Shown: one piece after another, positions 34,724 through 42,722 of the stretch | How positions within the stretch are numbered: the first letter of the stretch is position 1 | How the letters are laid out: every line of letters starts with the position of its first letter | Assembly: GCF_012641435.1 (NCBI RefSeq) | Contig: NZ_JABAIJ010000008.1 | Coordinates: 62,001 to 126,000 of the forward strand | DNA: 64,000 nucleotides | Reading direction: 5' to 3' | From: Rhizobium sp. P38BS-XIX | GTDB taxonomy: Bacteria; Pseudomonadota; Alphaproteobacteria; Rhizobiales; Rhizobiaceae | Made by a program: the position numbers and the translations under genes | The notes under the pieces: model-generated | What the model saw: only the letters and a program-made list of their open reading frames with translations | What the model was told of the DNA's origin: nothing | The model's database searches: none

Positions 34724-35713
34724 ATGATCACGACGGATATCAGACGCCGGACGCCTGATCTTCGGGGGCTTGCCGATATCAGGCTTGTCACGCTCGAAGA
34801 TGGACCCGGCAGGGGCCAGCGCCTGCTTGTTGCCCGCAATGCGGCAGGCCTTTGTTTCGAGGTGGCCGTCGACCGAGGCTTTGATCTTTCGCAGCTCTCG
34901 TTTCGAGGGACCAGTATCGGCTTTCACTCGCCAAACCAGTCACGCTTTCCGGCGATCGAGCCAAGCGCGGAAGATGGATGGGCGTTTCTGCGCAACTTCG
35001 ACGGCTTCCTGGTTACGTGCGGTCTCGATCATTTCGGCGCTCCGGCAACCGCCGATATCTCGTCGCTGAACCATCCTCATTTAAAGTCGGTGCGCCGCCC
35101 TTTGCACGGGCGTATCGCTAGCGAGCAAGCCAGGCTTGCGGGCTATGGCGTTGATGACGAAAACGCTTTCGTCTGGTGCGAAGGTATCGTTCGCCAGGCG
35201 GGCGTATTCGGCGAAACACTGGAGCTCAGGCGGCGGTTTACCGCCCCGATCTTCGGCTCGACCGTAGAAATTGCCGATACGATAACCAACCTCGGCTTTC
35301 GCCCGACGGATCATGCCATCCTCTACCACATCAACTTCGGCTATCCCTTTCTTGACGAGGCGACCAAGGTCGAAGGGTTGCCGGCGGATTTTGCCGGCCG
35401 GTTTCACGAAATCGACCGGCGCCCGGCCGATGATTTCGGGGAGATGGTCGATATCCTCAAATCCGACGCTCTACCAAGCACAACGGGTCTGACGATTGTA
35501 AACGAGATGCTGGGTCTGAAGGCAACGCTTCGTTATTCCAGCGCCGAGCTTCCGTCTCTGTTCATCTGGCGCGCCTACCAGTCGGGCCTCTTTGCACTTG
35601 GCATCGAGCCGGCATTCGATGGCGCGGACGCGCAGGGCAGGGCGCAAATTCTGGCGCCGGGCGAAAGCAGAAAATATGGGCTGCAGGTGAGCCTCTCGGA
35701 AACACGTGCCTGA
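34724..35713 (+). CDS. Aldose-1-epimerase-like protein (DUF4432 family)
   Basis: 329 aa from ATG at 34724, which follows a strong GGGGAGG; the open frame extends back to 34544 inside the permease gene, but those residues are not family-like. It is a galactose-mutarotase-like beta sandwich: VAVDRGFDLSQLSFRG, LRNFDGFLVTCGLDHFG, LHGRIAS, and ILYHINFGYPFL. It probably interconverts sugar anomers for the isomerase of the same operon. Last gene of the operon; a strong hairpin follows. Confidence 0.82.
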   Translation: MITTDIRRRTPDLRGLADIRLVTLEDGPGRGQRLLVARNAAGLCFEVAVDRGFDLSQLSFRGTSIGFHSPNQSRFPAIEPSAEDGWAFLRNFDGFLVTCGLDHFGAPATADISSLNHPHLKSVRRPLHGRIASEQARLAGYGVDDENAFVWCEGIVRQAGVFGETLELRRRFTAPIFGSTVEIADTITNLGFRPTDHAILYHINFGYPFLDEATKVEGLPADFAGRFHEIDRRPADDFGEMVDILKSDALPSTTGLTIVNEMLGLKATLRYSSAELPSLFIWRAYQSGLFALGIEPAFDGADAQGRAQILAPGESRKYGLQVSLSETRA

Positions 35714-35783
35714 GGACTCGATCCGATTTGGTCGTTTAGTCCGCGACTCGGAGCTGCCCTGCTTGCGCAGTCTCACCCCAGTT

Positions 35784-35814
35784 GGCGCCGCCGGTTTTCG
35801 AAACCGCCGGCGCC
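35784..35814 (+). terminator. Intrinsic terminator after the lyxose operon
   Basis: Stem of 14 bp with 13 paired positions (GGCGCCGCCGGTTT and AAACCGCCGGCGCC), loop TCG, followed within 6 bases by TTTT. It lies between convergent genes and may act in both directions. Confidence 0.65.
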
Positions 35815-35834
35815 CACCGTTTTAAGTGACGGGT

Positions 35835-36866
35835 TTAGTCGTTAGCTTTGACAATGCCGAGACGTACGAGGCTTTCGGCGCTCGCCAAGATCGCATCCTC
35901 ACGCGAGCGCGGCGACCAGCCCAGCACACGCTGCGCTTTTTCACCGCTCGCGTTCAAATCGACATCGAGCAGGGGGAGGAGGGCCTTCATGGCCGGTATG
36001 TTGAGCGCCGCCTGTTCGATAGCTTCGTTGGGCAGAACCTGCGTCGAGACGTTCTTGGCGAGATCTCCCAGGCGCTGCTTCAGCACCTCCGCGATCTCGA
36101 CCATCCACAGGCTCTGGCCCGACGTTGCCAGGAAGCGTTCTCCATTCGCGGCAGGATCGATCATCGCACGGACGTGGAGATCGGCCACGTCACGGACGTC
36201 GACGACGCAGGTCTTGATCCGCGGATAACCCGGCTGGCCGTCGAGCATCTGCTTGATCGTCCGGATCGAGTGCGAAATGTCAGGCCCGAGCGCCGGTCCG
36301 AGTACCATGGTCGGGTTCACCGATGCGAGCTCCAGGCCGCGCCCCTCGCTGGCGATGAAATCCCAGGAGGCCCGTTCGGCGAGCGTCTTTGACTTCTGAT
36401 AGGGAGCGATATCACCGTTCAGGTCGCTCCAGTCGGTTTCGACGAAGGCGCGGCCGAGTGCCTTCTGTCCGGCGCCGATGGCTCCAAATGCCGAGGTCAG
36501 CACGACACGCTTCAGCTTGGCATCGCGCGCGGCCCGCAGCACCCGAAGATTTCCGTCGACTGCGGGCCTCACCCAGTCGTCTTCGCTTTGCTGGTCGCCC
36601 GAGGGCGTCGGGGAGGCGCCGTGAAACGCATAGGTGCAGCTCTCTGCGGCCGCTGCCCAGCCATCGTCCGAATCGAGATTGGTGACAGCGAAAGACAATC
36701 GATCGCCTGGTTCCACGCCACCGATCTTCAAATGCGCGCGCACTTCGTCCTCACGCGACAGGGAGCGCACGGTCGTACGAACCCGATAGCCGGCGCTGAA
36801 TAGCGCGATCATGCAATGCTGGGCAATAAAGCCGGTTCCGCCGGTCACGAGCACAAGTTCGTTCAT
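35835..36866 (-). CDS. NAD(P)-dependent extended SDR (dihydroflavonol/aldehyde reductase type)
   Basis: 343 aa. Rossmann motif LVTGGTGFIAQHC at residue 5, and the active-site Tyr-Lys as YQKSKTLAERA near residue 155; both suit the extended SDR family of dihydroflavonol-4-reductase-like aldehyde or ketone reductases. It is monocistronic, convergent with the lyxose operon, and preceded by a TATAAT -10 with a palindrome directly upstream. Confidence 0.87.
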   Translation of the reverse strand: MNELVLVTGGTGFIAQHCMIALFSAGYRVRTTVRSLSREDEVRAHLKIGGVEPGDRLSFAVTNLDSDDGWAAAAESCTYAFHGASPTPSGDQQSEDDWVRPAVDGNLRVLRAARDAKLKRVVLTSAFGAIGAGQKALGRAFVETDWSDLNGDIAPYQKSKTLAERASWDFIASEGRGLELASVNPTMVLGPALGPDISHSIRTIKQMLDGQPGYPRIKTCVVDVRDVADLHVRAMIDPAANGERFLATSGQSLWMVEIAEVLKQRLGDLAKNVSTQVLPNEAIEQAALNIPAMKALLPLLDVDLNASGEKAQRVLGWSPRSREDAILASAESLVRLGIVKAND

Positions 36867-36933
36867 AGGAAATCTCCAGGTTGGGATTAGTCTGCGGCCC
36901 CGCCCCAGGCGAAGGCCGTCATCTCGATTGTGA

Positions 36934-36939
36934 ATTATA
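36934..36939 (-). promoter_or_regulatory. -10 element of the SDR gene
   Basis: Perfect TATAAT on the minus strand, about 68 bp before the start codon. No good -35 is seen at the right distance (TATTTT-like), which fits a promoter needing an activator or tightly controlled by the adjacent palindromes. Confidence 0.5.
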
Positions 36940-36977
36940 TCTACATCTGTAGACTAAAATAAGAGAAAAGTCTACAG
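36940..36977. promoter_or_regulatory. Operator cluster: three CTACA/TGTAG half-site pairs
   Basis: TCTACA-TC-TGTAGA (36940-36953) is a perfect palindrome directly upstream of the -10. It overlaps a second inverted repeat, CTGTAGACT (36947-36955), 13 bp, AGTCTACAG (36969-36977). CTACA-NN-TGTAG is the form bound by BlaI/CopY-type and some TetR-type repressors. No such regulator gene is next door. Confidence 0.55.
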
Positions 36978-37154
36978 GCGTTTTATAACGGCAACTCGAT
37001 CTGCTGACCGCCGTGCTGCACGAGCCGGATAGCTCCTCGACATCGAGGCATACGCATAAACGCGTATGGAGGCGCATTCCTTGACGGACGTACATTTCCC
37101 TTCATCGCGCCGATCACGTTCCGAAAGTGGCGTGAGTTCATGAGGAGGAGACTA

Positions 37155-38042
37155 ATGCCACGCGAAGTTACAATCTCGGCGTGCCAATATCATGTTCAGG
37201 AAATAGGCGGCTTCGAGGATCTCGCCAATCGTGTGCGGCGGCTGTTGGATCAGGCCGGCGGCTCGGACATTGTCGTGTTTCCGGAGCTTTTTACCATTGA
37301 ACTGTTTACGACGCTTCCGCAATGGCGGAACCGGCCGATCGCCGAACTTGTCCTGATCGATCAGTTCAGCAACGACTACAAGGCGCTTTTTCGAGAGGAG
37401 GCGAGAAAGCGTGGCCAGTTTATCGTTGGCGGGTCGCATCTGGAAAAGGTCGCGGCCGATCGTTTCGAAAATATCGGCTATATTTTCGGTCCCGGCGACG
37501 AAGTTTTTGCCCATGCGAAGACTCATATTTTCCCTGCGGAGGCGCAATGGTCGACCTCTGAAGGAAACCAGATGCAGGTCTATGAGCTACCCTTTGCAAA
37601 GGTAGGTTTCAATATCTGCTATGAGGCGGAAATTCCCGAATGCGCAGCCACATTGGCGGAACAGGGTGCAGAGATCATCCTCACGCCCTCCGCCACGTTT
37701 ACCGAGCAGGGGTTCTGGCGGGTCCGCCATTGCGCCCAATCGCGATGCATCGAAAACCAGGTCTATCTCGTCCATGCCTGCCTGGGTGGGCAGCCTGGCG
37801 CACCGCTACCGAACGGATGGGCTCGCAGCTCGGTGCTGGGACCATGTGATCTCGCCTGGGACAATCCGGCAGGAATTGTCGCGGAGGCCAAGGCAAACGT
37901 CGAGATGACGGTGACGGGCAAGGTCAATCTCGATCTTCTTTATGAGAACCGTGAGCGAGGTGCGGCCACGACATTCAAGGACCGCCGACGTCAGGCTGGA
38001 TTGTACGCGGCATGGCCGTCTCATCTGCATCCACAACACTAA
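37155..38042 (+). CDS. Carbon-nitrogen hydrolase (nitrilase superfamily amidohydrolase)
   Basis: 295 aa from ATG at 37155, chosen because an AGGAGGAGA site precedes it; an ATG at 37140 lies before that site. The Glu-Lys-Cys triad is present: E44 (VVFPELFT), K122 (HAKTHIFPAE) and C155 (VGFNICYEAEIPE). It hydrolyses an amide, carbamoyl or half-amide in the cytoplasm. Next come a NodB-fold hydrolase (56 bp gap) and the LuxR-PBP regulator, suggesting a two-step C-N bond pathway. Confidence 0.88.
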   Translation: MPREVTISACQYHVQEIGGFEDLANRVRRLLDQAGGSDIVVFPELFTIELFTTLPQWRNRPIAELVLIDQFSNDYKALFREEARKRGQFIVGGSHLEKVAADRFENIGYIFGPGDEVFAHAKTHIFPAEAQWSTSEGNQMQVYELPFAKVGFNICYEAEIPECAATLAEQGAEIILTPSATFTEQGFWRVRHCAQSRCIENQVYLVHACLGGQPGAPLPNGWARSSVLGPCDLAWDNPAGIVAEAKANVEMTVTGKVNLDLLYENRERGAATTFKDRRRQAGLYAAWPSHLHPQH

Positions 38043-38098
38043 AGCCTGTTTCTGCGCTTTGATCGCGCAGATCGGCTCTTTCAACATAGGAGGAGATC

Positions 38099-39022
38099 AT
38101 GGGTTCTTTAAAGCTGCCTGCGGGCAAAAAAATCGCCGTCAATCTGGGTGTCGACTTCGATGCCCAATCCCTGTGGCTCGGGGGCTTCAACCGCCCGACA
38201 CCATCCTTCATGTCGCGTGGCGAGTTCGGAGCGGAGGTCGGCACGCCGAGACTGCTGGCCCTGTTCAAGAAACACGGCATTCGCACCACCTTCTTTACGC
38301 CGGCGCACACGGTCGACACGTTTCCGGAGATCAACAAGAAGGTCTTCGAAGACGGTCACGAGATCGCCCACCATGGCTACTATCACGAAAATCCAACGTT
38401 GATCAGCCGCGACACCGAACGTCGGCTGATGGACCTGGCTTTCGCCACATACAAGAAGCAGTTCGGCATCCGGCCGAGCGGCTATCGCTCGCCTTATTGG
38501 GACTATAGCGAGAACACATTGGATCTGATCGAAGAGGCCGGTTTCCTCTACGATAGCAGCCTCATGGCCCGCGATCTGGTGCCCTATCGTCCGCAACGAT
38601 GGCAGGTGAATTGGGAGAAAGGCAATGTTGCCGGACCTGCCAGCAAGGTGCTCGAAATTCCGGTAAGCTGGTATCTCGATGATTTTCCAGCGCTCGCCTA
38701 CACCGGCAATCAGGAGGGCATGTCCGACACCGATAGCGTTCTGCGCCGGTGGAAAGACATCTTCGACTATGGTTATGCCAATCAGAGTGATGGCGTCTAC
38801 GCTATGGCGCTGCATCCCCAGATCATCGGTCAGGCCCATCACATGATCATGCTTGAGCGGCTGATCGAACATATCAAGGGCCACGATGGCGTCTGGTTTG
38901 CCACCTGCGACGAGATCGCCCGCGCGTGGGTCGATGACGACGAGGACCGTCGGCGGATGGCTTTGCCCGATGCCCGTGGCGTTTCGCCGATGCCGGCAGA
39001 CTATCAGTGGCCGGGCAAGTAA
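38099..39022 (+). CDS. Polysaccharide-deacetylase-family (NodB fold) hydrolase, PuuE/imidase-like
   Basis: 307 aa with no signal peptide, so cytoplasmic. NodB-fold motifs: the catalytic Asp region GVDFDAQS (D19, D21), metal ligands H92 and H96 in HHGYYHE, and PSGYRSPYWDYS. Cytoplasmic members of this length include PuuE allantoinase, cyclic imide hydrolases and the Helicobacter PgdA-like group. They cut cyclic imide or amide rings rather than polysaccharide. With the nitrilase-type enzyme upstream it could open a ring to a half-amide that the nitrilase then hydrolyses; this is inference. A GGAGGAG site precedes the ATG. Confidence 0.78.
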   Translation: MGSLKLPAGKKIAVNLGVDFDAQSLWLGGFNRPTPSFMSRGEFGAEVGTPRLLALFKKHGIRTTFFTPAHTVDTFPEINKKVFEDGHEIAHHGYYHENPTLISRDTERRLMDLAFATYKKQFGIRPSGYRSPYWDYSENTLDLIEEAGFLYDSSLMARDLVPYRPQRWQVNWEKGNVAGPASKVLEIPVSWYLDDFPALAYTGNQEGMSDTDSVLRRWKDIFDYGYANQSDGVYAMALHPQIIGQAHHMIMLERLIEHIKGHDGVWFATCDEIARAWVDDDEDRRRMALPDARGVSPMPADYQWPGK

Positions 39023-39069
39023 CGTCTCAGCCTGGTAGCTGCGGTCGGGACGGCTGCGGTTGACATTGA

Positions 39070-39099
39070 CCCACGGCAGGAGAAAACTCCTGGCGTGGG
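39070..39099 (+). terminator. Hairpin between deacetylase and LuxR-PBP genes
   Basis: CCCACGGCAGGAG, loop AAAA, CTCCTGGCGTGGG: 13-bp arms with 12 pairs. A short T-rich stretch follows later, not directly. It may end or attenuate the enzyme operon. It also contains the GTG at 39095, which therefore is not a likely start for the next gene. Confidence 0.55.
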
Positions 39100-39127
39100 T
39101 TCCAGATCTTTCCCGATCAGGTGTCGA

Positions 39128-40888
39128 ATGATGGCGGAGGCCTTAAAATCTCGCGATACATGGCGATGCCTCGTCGATAAGGACGGGAGGATAGAGGAGC
39201 TCGAGGATCGAACAGGTGCTGACTATATCAAGGCCTTCGATCCTGTCGTGCGCTATGCACAGGCATTGCTGTTTTCAGAGCGAGACCATCTGGCCTTTTG
39301 CTATGCCGGCCATGAGAGCAAATGGTATCGCGTGATTGTTCATCGGAACGCAGTTGCGCATGGGCGGCAGTTTTCCTCAGTCCAGATGCAGCTGGTCGAC
39401 CCCGCATTTGGCATGACCATGCGCGAACTCGACATCCTGACGCTGCTGGCCGGAGGCCTTAGCAACGAGAATATTGCCGCACGGTTGGCGATCAGCATGC
39501 GGACCGTGGCAAAACACGTCGAAAATCTCTTCGGCAAAACTCAATTATTCAGCCGCACCGCGCTGGCAAGTTATGCGGTCGACAAGGGACTCTTTCGCCT
39601 TCCGACGCCAGGAGGATGTGCCGGGCGTACGATTGGAGCAACGGAGATCGAACAAATCGCAGACCGTTTGTCCATATCCAAAGAGCCAGAACGGCATATC
39701 CAACGGATCGGCACCTCTGTTCTACGCCCGATAATGATCGGAATCCCCTATGTGGAAGAGGGGCCAGGTGCTGCCGATTCAATCGAGTTGCTCAACGGAT
39801 CCGAGCTTGCGATCTCGGAAATTAATCAGCGTGGCGGTGTGCTTGGGCGAACGGTGATGATTGCACCGGTCGGTTTCAAAAGCGGCAACGAAACGAGCGC
39901 TCGAGAGGCTTATGTAAAGCTGATCGAAGCCGAGGTTGATGCAATCAGTGCGGGTTATGCCTGCTATTCGCCAGCAGTTCACGATGTGGTGGGAGAGGCC
40001 CGCCTGCCATATCTTCATGCGGCGACGATGGGGAGCGCGGTGGAGCGTGTGCGCGACAGCGGGCCTCGCCTTCGCAATATTTTTCAAACATGCGCGAGCG
40101 ATATCAACTATGGCCTTGGTCTTGTTCGGTTTGTTCGCCAAATGCAACACGGCACGAGCCTGTGCGCTCGGGGAAGGCGCCTCGCCATAGTGCAGCCCAC
40201 CTCACGGATGATCGACATCGGGATCGATCGTATCGAAGCAGGGCTTGCACGGAATGGATGGCAGGTCGACGTCGTTGATGTCGCCCACGACGCCCCGGAT
40301 AGCTGGTCGAAGGCTATCGAGGCGCTTCATCGGCTTGCGCCTTCCATAATCGTCGTTTCCTCCTTCTTCGTGGAGGATGCGATTGCGTTTCAGCGCGCTT
40401 TCGTCAGGTCGCCATTACCCGCGATCATATACAACATCTACGCGCCATCGGTTCCGCAGTTTCGCCAGGAACTCGGCGAGTCGAGCGAAGGGATTGTCTG
40501 GGCAACGACGAGCGGCCTTTATTCGGATCGGATCGGCGGGGCTTTCCGTGATCGATACCAGACCCAGTTCGACGTCATGCCGGGCAGCTCACAGGCAGGG
40601 CTAGCCTATGACAGAGTCAACCTCCTCGTCGGAGCGTGGATGAGAACGGGCCATCCTCGCATATTCAAAGAGGTTTTGACCGGGATTCGTTCATCGATCA
40701 GCAGAGGGGTGAACGGTGCCTATCATTTCGGCAATGATGGTCAGGTCGGCCTTGCCTATCCCGACGACACCACGGATCTTTCGATCAGCCAGGCGCATCT
40801 CGTTTTCCAGGTTCAGAAAGGGCGGAACGTGATCATTGGGCCCGCCCCGTTCGCTCAGGCCCGTATGTGTATCCCACCCTGGTTCTGA
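39128..40888 (+). CDS. One-component regulator: LuxR-type HTH fused to a periplasmic-binding-protein (amide/branched-chain type) sensor
   Basis: 586 aa from ATG at 39128 (positions below are in this numbering). Residues about 10-90 look PAS-like. About 95-155 is a LuxR/GerE helix-turn-helix: MTMRELDILTLLAGGLSNEN, IAARLAISMRTVAKHVENLF. From about 200 to the end is a type I periplasmic-binding fold of the AmiC/UrtA/LivJ class: IMIGIPYVEEG, GSELAISEINQRGGVLGR, VDAISAGYACYSPAVHDVV, PAIIYNIYAPSVPQF, and SQAGLAYDRVNLLVGAW. There is no signal peptide or membrane segment, so the binding domain must work in the cytoplasm as a ligand sensor. In Pseudomonas AmiC, a similar cytoplasmic fold senses amides for a separate regulator. 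Here sensor and DNA-binding domain are in one chain. It probably controls the nitrilase/deacetylase pair. Confidence 0.8.
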   Translation: MMAEALKSRDTWRCLVDKDGRIEELEDRTGADYIKAFDPVVRYAQALLFSERDHLAFCYAGHESKWYRVIVHRNAVAHGRQFSSVQMQLVDPAFGMTMRELDILTLLAGGLSNENIAARLAISMRTVAKHVENLFGKTQLFSRTALASYAVDKGLFRLPTPGGCAGRTIGATEIEQIADRLSISKEPERHIQRIGTSVLRPIMIGIPYVEEGPGAADSIELLNGSELAISEINQRGGVLGRTVMIAPVGFKSGNETSAREAYVKLIEAEVDAISAGYACYSPAVHDVVGEARLPYLHAATMGSAVERVRDSGPRLRNIFQTCASDINYGLGLVRFVRQMQHGTSLCARGRRLAIVQPTSRMIDIGIDRIEAGLARNGWQVDVVDVAHDAPDSWSKAIEALHRLAPSIIVVSSFFVEDAIAFQRAFVRSPLPAIIYNIYAPSVPQFRQELGESSEGIVWATTSGLYSDRIGGAFRDRYQTQFDVMPGSSQAGLAYDRVNLLVGAWMRTGHPRIFKEVLTGIRSSISRGVNGAYHFGNDGQVGLAYPDDTTDLSISQAHLVFQVQKGRNVIIGPAPFAQARMCIPPWF

Positions 40889-41043
40889 CCCGCGGAAGAG
40901 GCGATGCGATCAGCGGATGCGTTTAAATAAGTTGCCCGAGTTTCACTGTCCTATGGCATCGGCTCTTGGGCTGCGCAACCTTGGTTCGTATCCCATCAAG
41001 AGCATCCGAGGCAGGCTTCGGTTGCCGGCGCATGATTCCTCAT

Positions 41044-41667
41044 TCAGGCTACAGGCTGCAGTATGTGCGCGGCCAAGACATGTTTCAGGCCCTCGGCGTC
41101 CTGCCTGCGGATCGCATCGATCATCAGGAAATGTTCGCGTGAAGATAGCCGCGCGCGCGCCATATCGGGCCATTGCGACATGGGCGATGCCGGCACGTAG
41201 CCGCGCAGGTCGATCACCAGCTTTATCAATTCGCGATTGGCGCAGAGACCGGCGAGAGCGACATGGAAGGCCTGGTTGGTTTCATAGCGGTCGGCAATAC
41301 TTCCGGTCTCCACGGCAGTGTCGAACCGGCCGGCGAGTTCGGTGAGCTCGGCAAGGCTATCGTCATTTGCGCCCGCAAGAATGCTGTCGACCATCGAGAT
41401 CTCCAGCGTGACGCGGATGTCCCTCAGCTCCTGCTGGCGGCGCTCATCGGGTGCCGGAACATAGAAGCCGCGCTCGGGGATCTGTTCGACGAGACGGCGT
41501 TGCAGGAGTATTTCGAGCGCGCGGCGAACATCGGCGCGCGAGGCCTGGTAGCGGCGCTCGACGTCCACTTGCTTCAACCATGTGCCTGTGCTCAACGCGC
41601 CGGAACGGATGTCCTTTGCGATGATTTCCGCGACTTCATCGGAGCGGCGCACCTTGGAGTTTTCCAC
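41044..41667 (-). CDS. GntR-family regulator with FCD domain
   Basis: 207 aa from a GTG start. Winged helix at residues about 8-70 (IAKDIRSGALSTGTWLKQVD, ASRADVRRALEILLQRRLVE) and an FCD effector domain after it (AFHVALAGLCANRELIKLV). It is divergent from the esterase and peptide-importer operon across a 137-bp gap with clear inverted repeats, so it is probably the repressor of that operon. Confidence 0.87.
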   Translation of the reverse strand: MENSKVRRSDEVAEIIAKDIRSGALSTGTWLKQVDVERRYQASRADVRRALEILLQRRLVEQIPERGFYVPAPDERRQQELRDIRVTLEISMVDSILAGANDDSLAELTELAGRFDTAVETGSIADRYETNQAFHVALAGLCANRELIKLVIDLRGYVPASPMSQWPDMARARLSSREHFLMIDAIRRQDAEGLKHVLAAHILQPVA

Positions 41668-41762
41668 GCTGAACGATTCCCATACCTAAGAATATCGCGG
41701 TTCATATCAATTTCTCCCCCCGCAATGAAGATTTCTTCTTGTCAGTTTCGTGTCGGTGTGTG

Positions 41763-41789
41763 ATTTTGGATGCAAAATGAGATCCAAAA
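41763..41789. promoter_or_regulatory. Operator candidate before the esterase/peptide-importer operon
   Basis: Two nested inverted repeats: ATTTTG-GATG-CAAAAT (41763-41778) and TTTTGGAT (41764-41771) paired with ATCCAAAA (41782-41789). The cluster ends 16 bp before the esterase start codon. A likely target of the divergent GntR regulator. Confidence 0.55.
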
Positions 41790-41804
41790 ATAACGTGGAA
41801 CGAC

Positions 41805-42695
41805 ATGCACTCATCTTCAGATCACGCGGCCTCCGGCATCGACGCCTCAATCATGTCCTCCCCGTCATCCTACGAACAGGGGGCAACGACGGTCCTTGCG
41901 CTTTCCAGCGACCCGAGGTTCAGCTACTGCCTTTATGTTCCAAAGTCCGGCGATGTCGGAGAGCGATCGCTGCTGTCGGTGATTCATGGCAGCTACCGCA
42001 ACTTCACAATCCATCGCGATCAGTTTCAGGACTTCGCCGAAGCCAACAACTGCATGATCCTGGCGCCGTTGTTTCCCGGAAACGTGCTCGGCGACGGCAA
42101 TCTCGATGGCTTCAAGTACATGCTCGAAGGTGATATTCGCTATGACCGGATTCTGGAACAGATGGTTTCGGAAGTCTGCATGCGCTACGGCATTGCGGAT
42201 GATCGCTTCGGGCTTGTCGGTTTTTCAGGCGGCGCGCATTTCGCCCACCGCTTCTTCCTGCTGCGGCCGCACCGCTTGTGGGGCGTATCTGTCGGAGCTC
42301 CGGGATCTGTGACGCTGCTCGATCCGCACCGCGACTGGTGGACGGGCGTGCGCGATATCGAAGACCTGTTCGGGATGACGCTGGATGGCGCGCAGCTCGC
42401 CACGGTCCCAGTTCAGCTTGTCGTCGGAGACGCGGATCTCGACACCGGCGAAATTCATCATCGTCCTGGCCGGCGCTATTGGGTCGAAGGTGCCAATGAT
42501 GCAGGTGCGACCAGACCAGAGCGTCTGCGCACGCTGGAGCGCTCTTTGCTGAAGGACCGCATCGCCGTTGTCTTCGAGCTGCTGCCCGGCGTCGGACACG
42601 AGGCGGAGCCGATCTTTGCGGCGGCACAGTCCTTTCTGTCGGATAGCCTCGAGGCGCATCGAGCCGGCAAGGCCCGCGACAGCAGCTCATCATAA
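41805..42695 (+). CDS. Alpha/beta hydrolase (esterase, PHB-depolymerase-like)
   Basis: 296 aa, no signal peptide, so cytoplasmic. The nucleophile elbow is GFSGG (S141), the acid is probably in VVGDADLD and the His in LPGVGHEAE near residue 265. The oxyanion region is SVIHGSYRNF. It is the first gene of the operon with a complete oligopeptide-type ABC importer, so it may cleave an imported ester or conjugate. A second ATG 16 codons in is possible as start. Confidence 0.8.
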   Translation: MHSSSDHAASGIDASIMSSPSSYEQGATTVLALSSDPRFSYCLYVPKSGDVGERSLLSVIHGSYRNFTIHRDQFQDFAEANNCMILAPLFPGNVLGDGNLDGFKYMLEGDIRYDRILEQMVSEVCMRYGIADDRFGLVGFSGGAHFAHRFFLLRPHRLWGVSVGAPGSVTLLDPHRDWWTGVRDIEDLFGMTLDGAQLATVPVQLVVGDADLDTGEIHHRPGRRYWVEGANDAGATRPERLRTLERSLLKDRIAVVFELLPGVGHEAEPIFAAAQSFLSDSLEAHRAGKARDSSSS

Positions 42696-42722
42696 TTCCA
42701 TAAAACAAGGGGAACTGCATCC

